In this document: piece after piece, positions 39,391 through 48,447 of the stretch
How positions within the stretch are numbered: position 1 is the first letter of the stretch
How the letters are laid out: every line of letters begins with the position of its first letter
The notes under the pieces: model-generated
The model's database searches: none
What the model was told of the DNA's origin: nothing
The model's input: only the letters and a program-made list of their open reading frames with translations
Assembly (NCBI RefSeq): GCF_009789535.1
Contig: NZ_WSUT01000005.1
Coordinates: forward strand, 2,611,001-2,675,000
DNA length: 64,000 bases
Origin: Sphingomonas carotinifaciens
GTDB lineage: Bacteria; Pseudomonadota; Alphaproteobacteria; Sphingomonadales; Sphingomonadaceae
Direction: 5' to 3'
Program-made: the position numbers and the translations under genes

Positions 39391-42197
39391 GCGGCATCAT
39401 TCCCATCGTGCTTGGCAGCCCGCTGCGCGACATGGGCGAGTTGCGCCAGCGCCATCGTTACCGCGCCGACCACGACACAGACGACGCCCAGATCGAACAG
39501 CGTCGCCGTCGCAAGCTCCAACTCGCCAATCAGCGGCAGATGAAAATGGCCGAAGCTGCTCGTCAGGAATGGTGCGCCGAACAGCAGCGAACCAAGGCCC
39601 GTCGCCACCGCGATCAGCACGCCCGATCCGATGAGCTGATGTTCTCCGATCCGTCGCCGGGCATCGGTCCAATCGAAGCCGGAAGCCAGATATTGCAGCA
39701 GGATTGCGATGGAGAAGACCAAAGCCGCGATAAAGCCACCGCCCGGCTGATTATGTCCGCGCAGGAAGATGTATAGTCCAACCAAAAGCGCGAGTGGTAG
39801 CAGCAACCGTGTCGCCATCACGAACATCACCGGGTGCCGCTCCGGTGAAAAGCGGTCCCGGGAACGCCATTCGCGCAACCGTCGGCCGGCAATGCCATGC
39901 GCAGCTGGTTCGAGCAGTGCAAAGATCGCCAGCCCGGCGATGCCGAGAACCGTGATTTCACCCATGGTATCGAAGGCGCGGAAGTCGACCAGCGTGACGT
40001 TGACGACGTTGGTACCCCCGCCACCCGAATAGCTGTTCTCCCAATGGAAACGCGAGATCCCCTCGCGCGCTGCTCGCGTCATGATCGCCCAGGCGAGCCA
40101 GCCGGTGCCGATCCCGCCGACCGCCGCAATCGTGCCGTCACGAACCCGGCGAGATAGGCTGGAGAAGCGCGGCGGATTGCCGGGAAGCAGATGCAGTGCC
40201 AGCAGCATCAGCAGGATCGTCACCACCTCGACAGCGATTTGCGTCAGGGCAAGGTCGGGGGCGGACAGGTGGATGAAGGCCAGGGCCATGATCAGGCCGA
40301 TGACGCTGATGAATATCAGTGCGAGATAACGCTGCCGATCGGTCACCAACACCGCCACCGTCGCCATGATCAGCGCCGCCCAAGCGACGATCGCCGCCGG
40401 AGACGCGGATGTGCTCGGACGCGCTCCCGCCGATATACCAAAACGCCATGCGGCATCGACGCATAGCGCCACCGCGACAACGAACAGCACCAATAGATAG
40501 CGTTGCAGCGACGCGACGTGGATGATGCTTGATAGATGACGAAGCCGTTCCACCGATGCCGCCATAATCCTATCGAACAGGCGTTTGGCGTCGAGTGACG
40601 GCAGGCGAGCGACCGCCCTGGCAAAGGCTGAATAACGCGAAAGCACCACGAGCGCGATTGCCACCGCGCCAAGGCTCATCACCAAGGCAGGATTGATGCC
40701 ATGCCAGAGCGCCAGATGTAATTCCGGTTTCGCTGCCCGCGTCACCGCCGCACTTGCAGCGGCCACCAAAGGGCCCGCCAACATCATCGGCAATAATCCG
40801 AGTGCCAGAGCCAGCGCACCGAGAATGGCAGGCGGCCCGAGCAGGATCGCTCCCGGATCATGGGGCGCGGCGACCTTGCCCGCGTATCGCTTGCCGAAAT
40901 GCAGCGCTATGCCGTAGCGCAGCGAGTACGCCGCTGACAGCATCGCGCCAATCGTCGCCAGCACGGGCACCAATAGCCCCTGCCCTGCCAACGTCGTGTG
41001 GACGCTTTCCTCCAGCATCATCTCCTTGGAAATGAATCCGCCGAGCGGCGGCAACCCCGCCATCGCAGCAGCAGCCAGCACTCCGAGCGTCGCGGTAAGC
41101 GGCATCACTGCGGCCAGACCGCTGAGGCGCCGAATGTCACGCGTGCCGGTTTCGTGATCGATGATGCCCGCATGCATGAACAGCGCCGCCTTGAAAGCGG
41201 CATGGTTCAAGATGTGAAAGATCGCCGCCGTCACGGCCGCGCCCGTGCCGAAGCCGAGCAGCATGACCATCAGCCCCAATTGGCTGATCGTCGAGTAGGC
41301 AAGAATGGCTTTCAGGTCGAAGCGGAACAGCGCCACGCCCGCGCCAAAGAGCATGGTTATCAAGCCGATTGGCACAACGATGGCGAACCACAGGTCGCTT
41401 CCCGCCAGCACGGGCCAAAGCCTGGCAAGCAGGAACACGCCCGCCTTCACCATTGTCGCCGAATGGAGATAGGCGCTGACCGGGGTCGGTGCGGCCATCG
41501 CATGCGGCAGCCAGAAGTGGAACGGAAACTGCGCCGACTTGGTGAAGGCACCCACCAGGATCAGGATCAGGATCGCCGGGTAGAAGGCCGAAGCCTGCAC
41601 CAATTCGACCCGCGACAGGATCGTCGCCAAGTCATAGCTGCCCGCAGCCTTCCCGAGCAGTATCATGCCTGCGATCAGCGCGAGACCACCGCCGCCGGTG
41701 ATCGTCAGCGCCATGCGAGCGCCCTGCCGCGCATCGGCCCGGTCACGCCAGAAGCCAATGAGCAGGAAGGACGCCAGGCTGGTCAGTTCCCAGAATACCA
41801 GCATCAGCAGCACGTTGCTGGACAGGGCGATGCCGACCATCGCCCCTTGGAACAGCATCAGGAACGACAGGAACCGCGCCGTCGGCTCGCCCTTGGCCAG
41901 ATACCCTTGCGCGTAGATGATGACGAGCAGTCCGATGGCGAGGATGAGTCCGGCGAACAGTAGCGCCAGCGGGTCGAGCCACAGGCTGAAGTTGAGGCCG
42001 AGGGCCGGTAGCCACGCGATCGTCACCGCCGGGATTTGGCCGGAAAGTACAGCACTTACCTGCGACAGCAACACGGCCAGTCCGCCCGCACTGCCAATTG
42101 CGGCGATCAGCATGTGGGCGCTACGCGACGCGTGCCGGGCCAGCATCAACAGGATGACCGTGGCAAACGGCAGGACAATAAGGGTCAGCAACACCAT
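39387..42197 (-). CDS. mnhA: Fused Mrp-type cation/proton antiporter subunit A/B
   Basis: A 936-residue fusion of MrpA (NuoL-like, about 1-770) and MrpB (about 790-936), as in group 2 Pha-type systems. The NuoL part shows FWELTSLASFLLIGFWRDRA, the TKSAQFPFHFWLPHAMAAPT proton-channel motif and HSATMVKAGVFLLARLWP. The C-terminal part has HPVMFVMATRLLLPLALLVG and FLRGHNQPGGGFIAAL, the MrpB signature. About 25 membrane helices are expected. First gene of the AB-C-D-E-F-G operon, which exports Na+ (or K+ in Pha systems) in exchange for protons. The ion is not readable from sequence. Confidence 0.95.
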   Translation of the reverse strand: MVLLTLIVLPFATVILLMLARHASRSAHMLIAAIGSAGGLAVLLSQVSAVLSGQIPAVTIAWLPALGLNFSLWLDPLALLFAGLILAIGLLVIIYAQGYLAKGEPTARFLSFLMLFQGAMVGIALSSNVLLMLVFWELTSLASFLLIGFWRDRADARQGARMALTITGGGGLALIAGMILLGKAAGSYDLATILSRVELVQASAFYPAILILILVGAFTKSAQFPFHFWLPHAMAAPTPVSAYLHSATMVKAGVFLLARLWPVLAGSDLWFAIVVPIGLITMLFGAGVALFRFDLKAILAYSTISQLGLMVMLLGFGTGAAVTAAIFHILNHAAFKAALFMHAGIIDHETGTRDIRRLSGLAAVMPLTATLGVLAAAAMAGLPPLGGFISKEMMLEESVHTTLAGQGLLVPVLATIGAMLSAAYSLRYGIALHFGKRYAGKVAAPHDPGAILLGPPAILGALALALGLLPMMLAGPLVAAASAAVTRAAKPELHLALWHGINPALVMSLGAVAIALVVLSRYSAFARAVARLPSLDAKRLFDRIMAASVERLRHLSSIIHVASLQRYLLVLFVVAVALCVDAAWRFGISAGARPSTSASPAAIVAWAALIMATVAVLVTDRQRYLALIFISVIGLIMALAFIHLSAPDLALTQIAVEVVTILLMLLALHLLPGNPPRFSSLSRRVRDGTIAAVGGIGTGWLAWAIMTRAAREGISRFHWENSYSGGGGTNVVNVTLVDFRAFDTMGEITVLGIAGLAIFALLEPAAHGIAGRRLREWRSRDRFSPERHPVMFVMATRLLLPLALLVGLYIFLRGHNQPGGGFIAALVFSIAILLQYLASGFDWTDARRRIGEHQLIGSGVLIAVATGLGSLLFGAPFLTSSFGHFHLPLIGELELATATLFDLGVVCVVVGAVTMALAQLAHVAQRAAKHDGNDAA

Positions 42198-42504
42198 CCG
42201 CAGCTCCCTTATGCAACTGGCCGGATCACGCCCCGATAGCGGCGGGCAAGGCCGTTGGTGACCGCCCGTGAACTTTTCGAAGTCGAGAAGGCGCGGCGCG
42301 GCTCAGAGCGCGCGGCCGCCCTTTGGAAGACGGCGCAGACAACGACGGACAGGAAGGTTGGCACGGGCAAGCCGTTGCTCCAGGCAAAAGGGTTCGCCGT
42401 TGGCGGCCCGACCAACGTTAGAACCTGCCCGCATCACCTATTTGCGAACACCCGCACAGGGTATTGCCTGATCGGTGGCGCGTTCACAACCCCGCGCCTG
42501 CCGT
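42198..42504 (-). other. Intergenic region before the Mrp operon
   Basis: About 307 bases between the BCCT gene and mnhA, both on the minus strand. No credible gene is seen. It should hold the Mrp operon promoter; no clear hexamers or operators were recognised. Confidence 0.5.
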
Positions 42505-44451
42505 TCAACGATCCGGCACGGACGCCTTCCGCGCGATTGCCGTTTCGGCATGACGCCACCGTTCCAGTTGCGTCAGGACATCATGGGCGATCTGCCCGGC
42601 AGTAAAGCCGGTCAGATCCCGAAAACCGGTTTCGCCATTGGTCTGCGCTGCGAGCATCCACGCAAGGCTGCGGCGGCTCTCGGGTGCCTCCAACGCGGTG
42701 TAGGCGGCCAGGGGACGCGATCGTGGCGACAGGCGATAGACGAAGGGCCTGCCATCCGACGCGGTAATGGTAAGTTCGACCGAGCCTTCGGTGCTTTCCA
42801 CCGTGCTTGCCGGCCAGCCTTCCTTCTCCATCGCATCCCGAACGGATTGCAGGGCCGGTTCGCCGGTGCCGACGAGCTGCTGGAGAATATCGGCACGACG
42901 TGCCGGGATGAGCAGCCGCTTGATCCGCTCCCCGACCGACTTCATGTCACCCGGCAAAGTCACGCCTGCCAGATCGGCGTTGGTTTGACGAACAAGACCG
43001 ACAGCCAGCAGCAGCATGATGAAACAAAAGGGCAATGCAGCGAGCAAGGTTGCCGACTGCAATGCACCAAGGCCGCCCGTCACCAGCAGCAAGGTCGCCG
43101 TGGCCCCCAGCAACACGCACCAATATACACGCTGCCACCGAGGCGTGTCCTCCACGCCGCCTGATGCCAGGGTGTCGATCACCAGCGCCCCGGAATCGGC
43201 AGACGTCACGAAAAAGAAGGCGACCAGCACGATCGCCAGCGTCGAGGTCACGCTGGCGGCGGGCAGATATTCCAGGAACTTGAACAAGGCAGTGGACAGG
43301 TTCGCCTGTACCGCATCGGCGATGCCACCGGCCGCCGAGCCAAGGTCGAGCGAGATCGCGGTATTCCCAAACACCGTCATCCACAAAAAGGTGAACGCGG
43401 TAGGCACGAACAGCACACCGATCACAAATTCACGGATGGTACGGCCGCGAGAGATGCGCGCGATGAACATGCCCACGAACGGCGACCATGCGATCCACCA
43501 TGCCCAATAGAATAGCGTCCAGTCCGCCATCCACGCCCGCGGCTCGTAGGCATAGAGGGTGAAGGTCCGCATCACGAAATGATCAAGATACAGGCCGAAA
43601 TTCTGCACGAGCGCGCGCAGCAGGAACAGGGTCGGGCCGACCGCCATCACGAACAGCATCAGCAGAACGGCAAATACCAGGTTCAGTTCGGACAAGCGCC
43701 GAATGCCGCGGTCTGCGCCGCTCAACACCGACAGCGTCGCCGCGCCCATGACCAGGACGATCACCCCGATCTTCACCGTCGTCGTATCGGGCAGGCCATA
43801 TTCATAGGCCAAGCCCGCCGTCATCTGCGACACGCCGAAGCCCAGCGACGTGGATACGCCGAACACGGTGCCGCATACCGCAAAGATGTCGATGGCATCG
43901 CCCAGGGGGCCGTTGATGCGCTTGCCGAGGATTGGTGACAGGCCGGAGCGCAGCGTCAGCGGCATATCCTTGCGATAGGTGAAATAGGCCAGGCTCATGC
44001 CGACCAGCGCGTAGATCGCCCACGCATGGACGCCGTAATGATGAAAGGTGATGGCCATCGCCTCACGGGCGGCCAGGATAGTGCCGCTCGGCGCTTCGGG
44101 CGGCGAGATATAATGCTGGATAGGTTCAGCCACCGCGAAATACATCAGGCCGATGCCCATGCCCGCCGCAAACAGCATGGCCAGCCACGACAGATAGGGA
44201 AAGTCGGGCTCGGCATCGTCGGGACCGAGCTTCAGCTTGCCCGCCGGGCCGAAGCCAAGCGCCAGCACCACAACGAGAAACACAGCAACCGACGAGATAT
44301 AGAACCAGCCGAACGTATCGATCGCCCAACTCTGCGCCGCCTTGAATGCGGCATCGGCAGTACCGGGCATGGCAAGCGTCGTTGCCAGCAACAGGGCAAT
44401 GATCGCCGATGCGCCCCAGAACACGCGGGGGTTGATCTCGCTCTTCATCAT
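42505..44451 (-). CDS. BCCT-family choline/glycine-betaine transporter
   Basis: A 648-residue secondary transporter. Twelve membrane helices carry the BCCT signatures GMGIGLMYFAVAEPIQHY and the Trp-rich WAWWIAWSPFVGMFIARISR that forms the trimethylammonium site. A long cytoplasmic C-terminus (about 510-648) resembles the BetT type and may sense osmotic strength. It imports choline, betaine or carnitine as osmoprotectants or nutrients. No betAB genes are visible nearby. It lies just upstream of the Mrp operon on the same strand. Confidence 0.92.
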   Translation of the reverse strand: MMKSEINPRVFWGASAIIALLLATTLAMPGTADAAFKAAQSWAIDTFGWFYISSVAVFLVVVLALGFGPAGKLKLGPDDAEPDFPYLSWLAMLFAAGMGIGLMYFAVAEPIQHYISPPEAPSGTILAAREAMAITFHHYGVHAWAIYALVGMSLAYFTYRKDMPLTLRSGLSPILGKRINGPLGDAIDIFAVCGTVFGVSTSLGFGVSQMTAGLAYEYGLPDTTTVKIGVIVLVMGAATLSVLSGADRGIRRLSELNLVFAVLLMLFVMAVGPTLFLLRALVQNFGLYLDHFVMRTFTLYAYEPRAWMADWTLFYWAWWIAWSPFVGMFIARISRGRTIREFVIGVLFVPTAFTFLWMTVFGNTAISLDLGSAAGGIADAVQANLSTALFKFLEYLPAASVTSTLAIVLVAFFFVTSADSGALVIDTLASGGVEDTPRWQRVYWCVLLGATATLLLVTGGLGALQSATLLAALPFCFIMLLLAVGLVRQTNADLAGVTLPGDMKSVGERIKRLLIPARRADILQQLVGTGEPALQSVRDAMEKEGWPASTVESTEGSVELTITASDGRPFVYRLSPRSRPLAAYTALEAPESRRSLAWMLAAQTNGETGFRDLTGFTAGQIAHDVLTQLERWRHAETAIARKASVPDR

Positions 44452-45098
44452 ATCACTGGCTTAGCACCAATAGGCGCTATTTGTCAGAGGGAGCGACGCT
44501 GTTTTGTGCCTTTGCCGCTGAAAAGCAGCAGCATGGCCGATCGATAACATGCGCGCAGGCCAAATCGTGACTGCAAGCGATGGCTCATCTGACTTCCACG
44601 TCGGAGAGGCAGATGTTACTGGCATAACAAGGTTTTTTAGATCCCCGGAACGCTGGATTCCCTATAGAATGCTGTCCATCTCACCCGGTCAGAATTATCG
44701 CAAGCTCACCAGTGTACGGCTGCTCCCAACCCACAGCGCGATTTGGGATGGATGTTGCAAGACGGTGATGGATTGCCGCCAGCGGTGATAACGGACGCCA
44801 CACCGTCGTCAGGTCATCCACCAGCGGCTCCTCGCCTGACGCCCCCCGTGGTGAAAGTACCGTTGAAACCTGTGGAGGTTGCCCGCTGCTCCTCCACATG
44901 ACGCAGCGGGGGTACCGTTTGACATGGAGATCGGGAACGCCCTCTTGCGTCTCGGAAGCGGCCCTTCACGGCTCGGAGTCTTTCGGAAACCGCTCATTCA
45001 TGCACGGCTGTCGCAGGGCCGACCGAAGTGCCGATGAACGAACCGCGTCGCCGGGCATTCTGAACCGACACCCTCGCCACGATGCGGAGCAACGACCC
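44452..45098. other. Gene-free interval between BCCT and SDR genes
   Basis: About 650 bases without a convincing gene on either strand; open frames are short and lack family features. It holds the divergent promoters of the BCCT gene and of the SDR at 45099. It may also contain the right edge of the island, but no copy of the tRNA-Glu 3' end was found. Confidence 0.5.
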
Positions 45099-45872
45099 AT
45101 GAAGACCAGTGGCAACACAATCCTGATGACCGGCGGCGGCAGCGGGATCGGCGAAGCACTAGCCCACCGGTTCCACGATCGCGGCGATACGGTGATCATT
45201 GCCGGTCGCCGTGAAGAGGCGCTCCAGCGCGCCGCTGCGGGGCGGGACCGCATCCACACCATTACCCTCGATCTAGAGGACACGGCGAGTATTGACGCTT
45301 TCGCCAAGCAGGTCGTGGCGGACTTTCCATCGCTGAACGTGCTGTTCAACAACGCGGGCATCATGAAGTTCGAAGACCTGACCACCCGCCGCGATCTCAC
45401 GGATGCCGAGGCGACGCTGGCGATCAACGTTCTGGGCACAATCCGACTCACGAACGCACTGGTCGACCATCTGAAGGGCCAACCCGATGCCGCGATCGTG
45501 ACCGTCACGTCCGGCCTCGCCTATGTGCCGCTTGTGGCAGCTCCGACCTATTCGGCGACAAAGGCGGCGATCCACTCCTACACGGTCTCGTTGCGGACGC
45601 AGCTTGCGGGCGCGATCGAAGTGATCGAGCTGGCGCCTCCGGGCGTACAGACCGACCTTACGCCGGGGCAGGCGAACCGTCCGGGTTACATGCCGCTCGA
45701 AGCCTTCGCCGACGCGGTCGCCGCGCAATTCGCCCAACAACCGACGCCGCCAGAAATTCTGGTCGACGAGGTGCAGTTCCTGCGACAGGCCGAGCGCGAG
45801 GGCCGGTTTGACGAAACCTTGAAAACCTTGACGGAGCGCGCGGCAAAGCAGCGTCAGGCGGTGGGAGACTGA
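45099..45872 (+). CDS. Short-chain dehydrogenase/reductase (DltE-like)
   Basis: A 257-residue classical SDR. The NAD(P) site TGGGSGIGEALA lies at the N-terminus, NNAGIMKFEDL in the middle, and the active-site YSATKAAIHSYTVSLR with Tyr and Lys follows. The C-terminal region (PPGVQTDLTPGQANRPGYMP, PPEILVDEVQFLRQAEREG) resembles the DltE/YvaG-like group of unknown substrate. Start ATG 45099. It stands 200 bases before the esterase gene and need not belong to that cluster. Confidence 0.88.
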   Translation: MKTSGNTILMTGGGSGIGEALAHRFHDRGDTVIIAGRREEALQRAAAGRDRIHTITLDLEDTASIDAFAKQVVADFPSLNVLFNNAGIMKFEDLTTRRDLTDAEATLAINVLGTIRLTNALVDHLKGQPDAAIVTVTSGLAYVPLVAAPTYSATKAAIHSYTVSLRTQLAGAIEVIELAPPGVQTDLTPGQANRPGYMPLEAFADAVAAQFAQQPTPPEILVDEVQFLRQAEREGRFDETLKTLTERAAKQRQAVGD

Positions 45873-46072
45873 CCTGAACAGGCCCGGACCCATTAGCTGC
45901 GTTTTTTGACGATCGCGGTGTATGGCGCCGGTCTAGGCAGACCTCAGCAGATAACCTGAGCATCTGGTCCAACGGCAGCGCCGTGCGCTTGTGATCCACT
46001 GTGCACGGCCTTTATGCGGATGGGCAAAGTGTCGGGTTTAGGCTGCCCGGCCGAAATCCGTATGTTGGGGGC

Positions 46073-47560
46073 ATGACTGACACGAGCCAGATAGTCGTTC
46101 GCACCGCGTCGGGCACGGTGCGGGGCCGGTGCCGCGATGGCATCCTGCACTTTGCGAACCTGCCTTATGCCGCCGCGCCGGTCGGCCCCCGCCGCTTCGC
46201 TGCTCCTGCTCCGGTGGACGCCTGGGACGGTGTCCGCGATCTGCCTTTGACCGGCCCTACCGCGCCGCAACGTCTCCGTGCGGTGCCCGGGCTCGATATC
46301 GAACCGCTCGTCGGCACCGGGTGGACAGCCGGTGACGATTATCTGACGCTCGACATATGGACACCCGCGGGTGGCGAGCGACCATGGCCGGTCATGGTCT
46401 TCGTGCACGGCGGTGGGTTCGTGATCGGCAGCAAGGATGCCGCGGTGCAGGACGGGGCCACCTTCGCACGCGATGGCATCGTCTGCGTATCGATCAACTA
46501 TCGGCTCGGCGTCGACGGCTTCCTGCCGATCCCCGGCGTTCCGACAAATCTCGGGCTTCGCGACATTATTGCCGCCCTTGGCTGGGTACGCGACGAGATC
46601 GCGGCCTTTGGCGGCGATCCGGCCAACGTCACCGTTTTCGGCGAATCGGCGGGTGCCATGGCGATCGCGGACCTCGTCACCTCGCCGCTCGCGTCCGGCC
46701 TGTTCCGACGCGCCATCATCCAGAGTGGGCATGGCGCCATGACCCGCGAAACAGCCGTCGCCCGCCGTCTGGTCGACAAGCTCGCCAAGCTGCTCGGGAT
46801 CGCGCCGACCCGGGACGGGTTCGCCTCGGTCGACGCGCAAGCGATGCTCGACGCGGTGGAAAAGGTGTCGCTGCCGACGGCGCGGATCGACCTGCGCGGC
46901 TCCGACGGGCGCGAGCCGGTGTTCGGCATCAGCCGGTTCGTTCCCGTACACGGCGACGACCTCCTGCCGCTTCCGCCCCTCGATGCGCTCGGGGCCGGCG
47001 CGGGCAAGGAGGTGGATGTCCTGATCGGCACCAATGCCGAGGAGATGAACCTCTATCTCGTGCCCAGCGGCGTCCGCGACAGGATCGGCCGCCTGCTCGC
47101 CTGGATCGTGCTGCGCAAGTCGCAGCCGCGCGCCTGGTCCGTTCTCAAAGCATATGGCGCCGGCCGCAAGCGTGGCGGCCGCGCGCTGACCGATGCGATG
47201 AGCGACCTCGTCTTCCGTTGGCCCGCCCGCCGCTTCGCCGAGGAGCATCGGGGCCGCACCCATGTCTACGAACTGGAATGGCGCTCGCCCGCCTTTGCCG
47301 GCGAACTCGGCGCGGCGCACGCGGTCGAAAACCCGTTCGTCTTCGACACGCTCGCCGCCGCCAGCGGACCGCAAGGACTGCTCGGCGAAAACCCGCCGCA
47401 GGAACTCGCCATCCGCATGCATCGCCTGTGGATCGACTTCGCGACCGATGGCTCGCTGCCCTGGGCGCCATTCGACCGCGAGACCCGCCAGGTCTATCGC
47501 ATGGCCGCCGGTGAAGCCGCCTACGAGGCGCCGATGCCCGCCGCCGCCTTTCTCCCCTGA
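46073..47560 (+). CDS. Type-B carboxylesterase
   Basis: A 495-residue alpha/beta hydrolase of the carboxylesterase/para-nitrobenzyl-esterase family. The oxyanion hole is VFVHGGGFVIGS, the nucleophile elbow GESAGA places Ser at about 191, the acid is in GTNAEEMNL, and the His is in GAAHAVENPFVF. There is no signal peptide from ATG 46073, so it is cytoplasmic; the longer open frame adds no recognisable leader. It overlaps nothing but is 11 bases ahead of the next SDR, suggesting one transcript. It probably opens an ester taken up by the neighbouring transporter genes. Confidence 0.92.
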   Translation: MTDTSQIVVRTASGTVRGRCRDGILHFANLPYAAAPVGPRRFAAPAPVDAWDGVRDLPLTGPTAPQRLRAVPGLDIEPLVGTGWTAGDDYLTLDIWTPAGGERPWPVMVFVHGGGFVIGSKDAAVQDGATFARDGIVCVSINYRLGVDGFLPIPGVPTNLGLRDIIAALGWVRDEIAAFGGDPANVTVFGESAGAMAIADLVTSPLASGLFRRAIIQSGHGAMTRETAVARRLVDKLAKLLGIAPTRDGFASVDAQAMLDAVEKVSLPTARIDLRGSDGREPVFGISRFVPVHGDDLLPLPPLDALGAGAGKEVDVLIGTNAEEMNLYLVPSGVRDRIGRLLAWIVLRKSQPRAWSVLKAYGAGRKRGGRALTDAMSDLVFRWPARRFAEEHRGRTHVYELEWRSPAFAGELGAAHAVENPFVFDTLAAASGPQGLLGENPPQELAIRMHRLWIDFATDGSLPWAPFDRETRQVYRMAAGEAAYEAPMPAAAFLP

Positions 47561-47571
47561 CAGGACCAGCC

Positions 47572-48333
47572 ATGTACGCCAATCGTCTGCGCCTTGATGG
47601 CCGCACCGCGTTCGTCACCGGCGGCGCACAGGGCATCGGCTGGGCCTGTGCCGACGCACTCGCCGAGTTCGGGGCCGTCGTGACCATCGCCGACCGGGAC
47701 CCCGATCTGCTCGCCCGCGGCCTGGACGCCCTTCGCGCCAAGGGCCATGTGGTGGAGGGTATCCTTCTCGACGTCGCCGACGCCGCCGCCGTTACCGCGA
47801 TCGCCGACCGGGTGGGCGGTGCCGACATCCTCGTCAACAATGCCGGCATCGCGCGGAGCGACACGCCTGCCGAGGAGGTTGCCGACGAGCAGTGGCGACA
47901 CGTTCTGGACGTCAACCTGAACGGCACCTTCTGGTGCGCGCGGGCCTTTGGCCGCCACATGCTGGCAAGGGGCAGCGGATCGATCGTCAACATCGGCTCG
48001 ATGTCGGGCTTCATCGTCAATCGCCCGCAGCCGCAAAGCTATTACAATGCGTCCAAGGCTGCGGTGCATCAGCTGACGAAAAGCCTGGCGGCGGAGTGGG
48101 CGGACCGCGGGGTCCGCGTCAACGCGGTGGCGCCGACCTATATCGCCACCCCGCTCAATGCCTTTGCCGACCGGGAGAGCGAGATGTACCGCCGCTGGAT
48201 CGACGGCACGCCCCAAGCGCGACTCGGCGAACCGGAGGAAGTTGCGGCAATCGTTGCCTTTCTGGCGTCAGACGCCGCCAGCCTCATGACCGGCAGCATC
48301 GTGCTCGCCGATGGCGGCTATTCGTGCTGGTAG
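47572..48333 (+). CDS. Short-chain dehydrogenase/reductase
   Basis: A 253-residue SDR with TGGAQGIGWACA (cofactor site), the adenine-side Asp in IADRDP suggesting NAD+, NNAGIARSDTP, the Ser in IGSMSG and YYNASKAAVHQ as the catalytic Tyr/Lys. The ending SLMTGSIVLADGGYSCW is classical. Its overall look resembles polyol and secondary-alcohol dehydrogenases. It starts 11 bases after the esterase stop and likely oxidises the alcohol released. Confidence 0.9.
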   Translation: MYANRLRLDGRTAFVTGGAQGIGWACADALAEFGAVVTIADRDPDLLARGLDALRAKGHVVEGILLDVADAAAVTAIADRVGGADILVNNAGIARSDTPAEEVADEQWRHVLDVNLNGTFWCARAFGRHMLARGSGSIVNIGSMSGFIVNRPQPQSYYNASKAAVHQLTKSLAAEWADRGVRVNAVAPTYIATPLNAFADRESEMYRRWIDGTPQARLGEPEEVAAIVAFLASDAASLMTGSIVLADGGYSCW

Positions 48334-48367
48334 GTCAAGCACAAGAGCCGATCGGCAAAGTCGGCCG

Positions 48368-48382
48368 ACCTTTCCGATAGGT
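48368..48382. promoter_or_regulatory. Candidate operator 1, ACCTTTCCGATAGGT
   Basis: 15-bp near-perfect palindrome upstream of the TonB receptor at 48448. It shares the pattern ACCTNTCYGANAGGT with the sites at 48397 and 53358. The centre is 29 bases from the next site, close to three helical turns. Confidence 0.65.
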
Positions 48383-48396
48383 CAAAACGCCCGCAT

Positions 48397-48411
48397 ACCT
48401 ATCCGACAGGT
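48397..48411. promoter_or_regulatory. Candidate operator 2, ACCTATCCGACAGGT
   Basis: Second copy of the 15-bp palindrome, 36 bases before the receptor ATG. Overlap with the promoter would fit repression by the linked GntR-family regulator; this is inferred. Confidence 0.65.
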
Positions 48412-48447
48412 GGACGACACGATCCGCCGACATCGGAGAGGAACCTC

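Noticed and set aside
42255..42605. Small + strand frame between BCCT and mnhA
   Set aside because: No ribosome site or family features, and it overlaps the end of the BCCT gene antisense.
44681..44997. Small minus-strand frames before the SDR at 45099
   Set aside because: Read like a possible decayed regulator, but no motif could be identified in any frame.
27907..45098. Second attachment site (copy of the tRNA-Glu 3' end) closing the island
   Set aside because: Looked for the T-arm and acceptor sequence to the right; no convincing copy seen in the window.
45930..45975. Fourth operator copy upstream of the esterase (ACCTGAGCATCTGGT)
   Set aside because: Shares only the outer ACC and GGT with the palindrome and lacks the TC/GA core.
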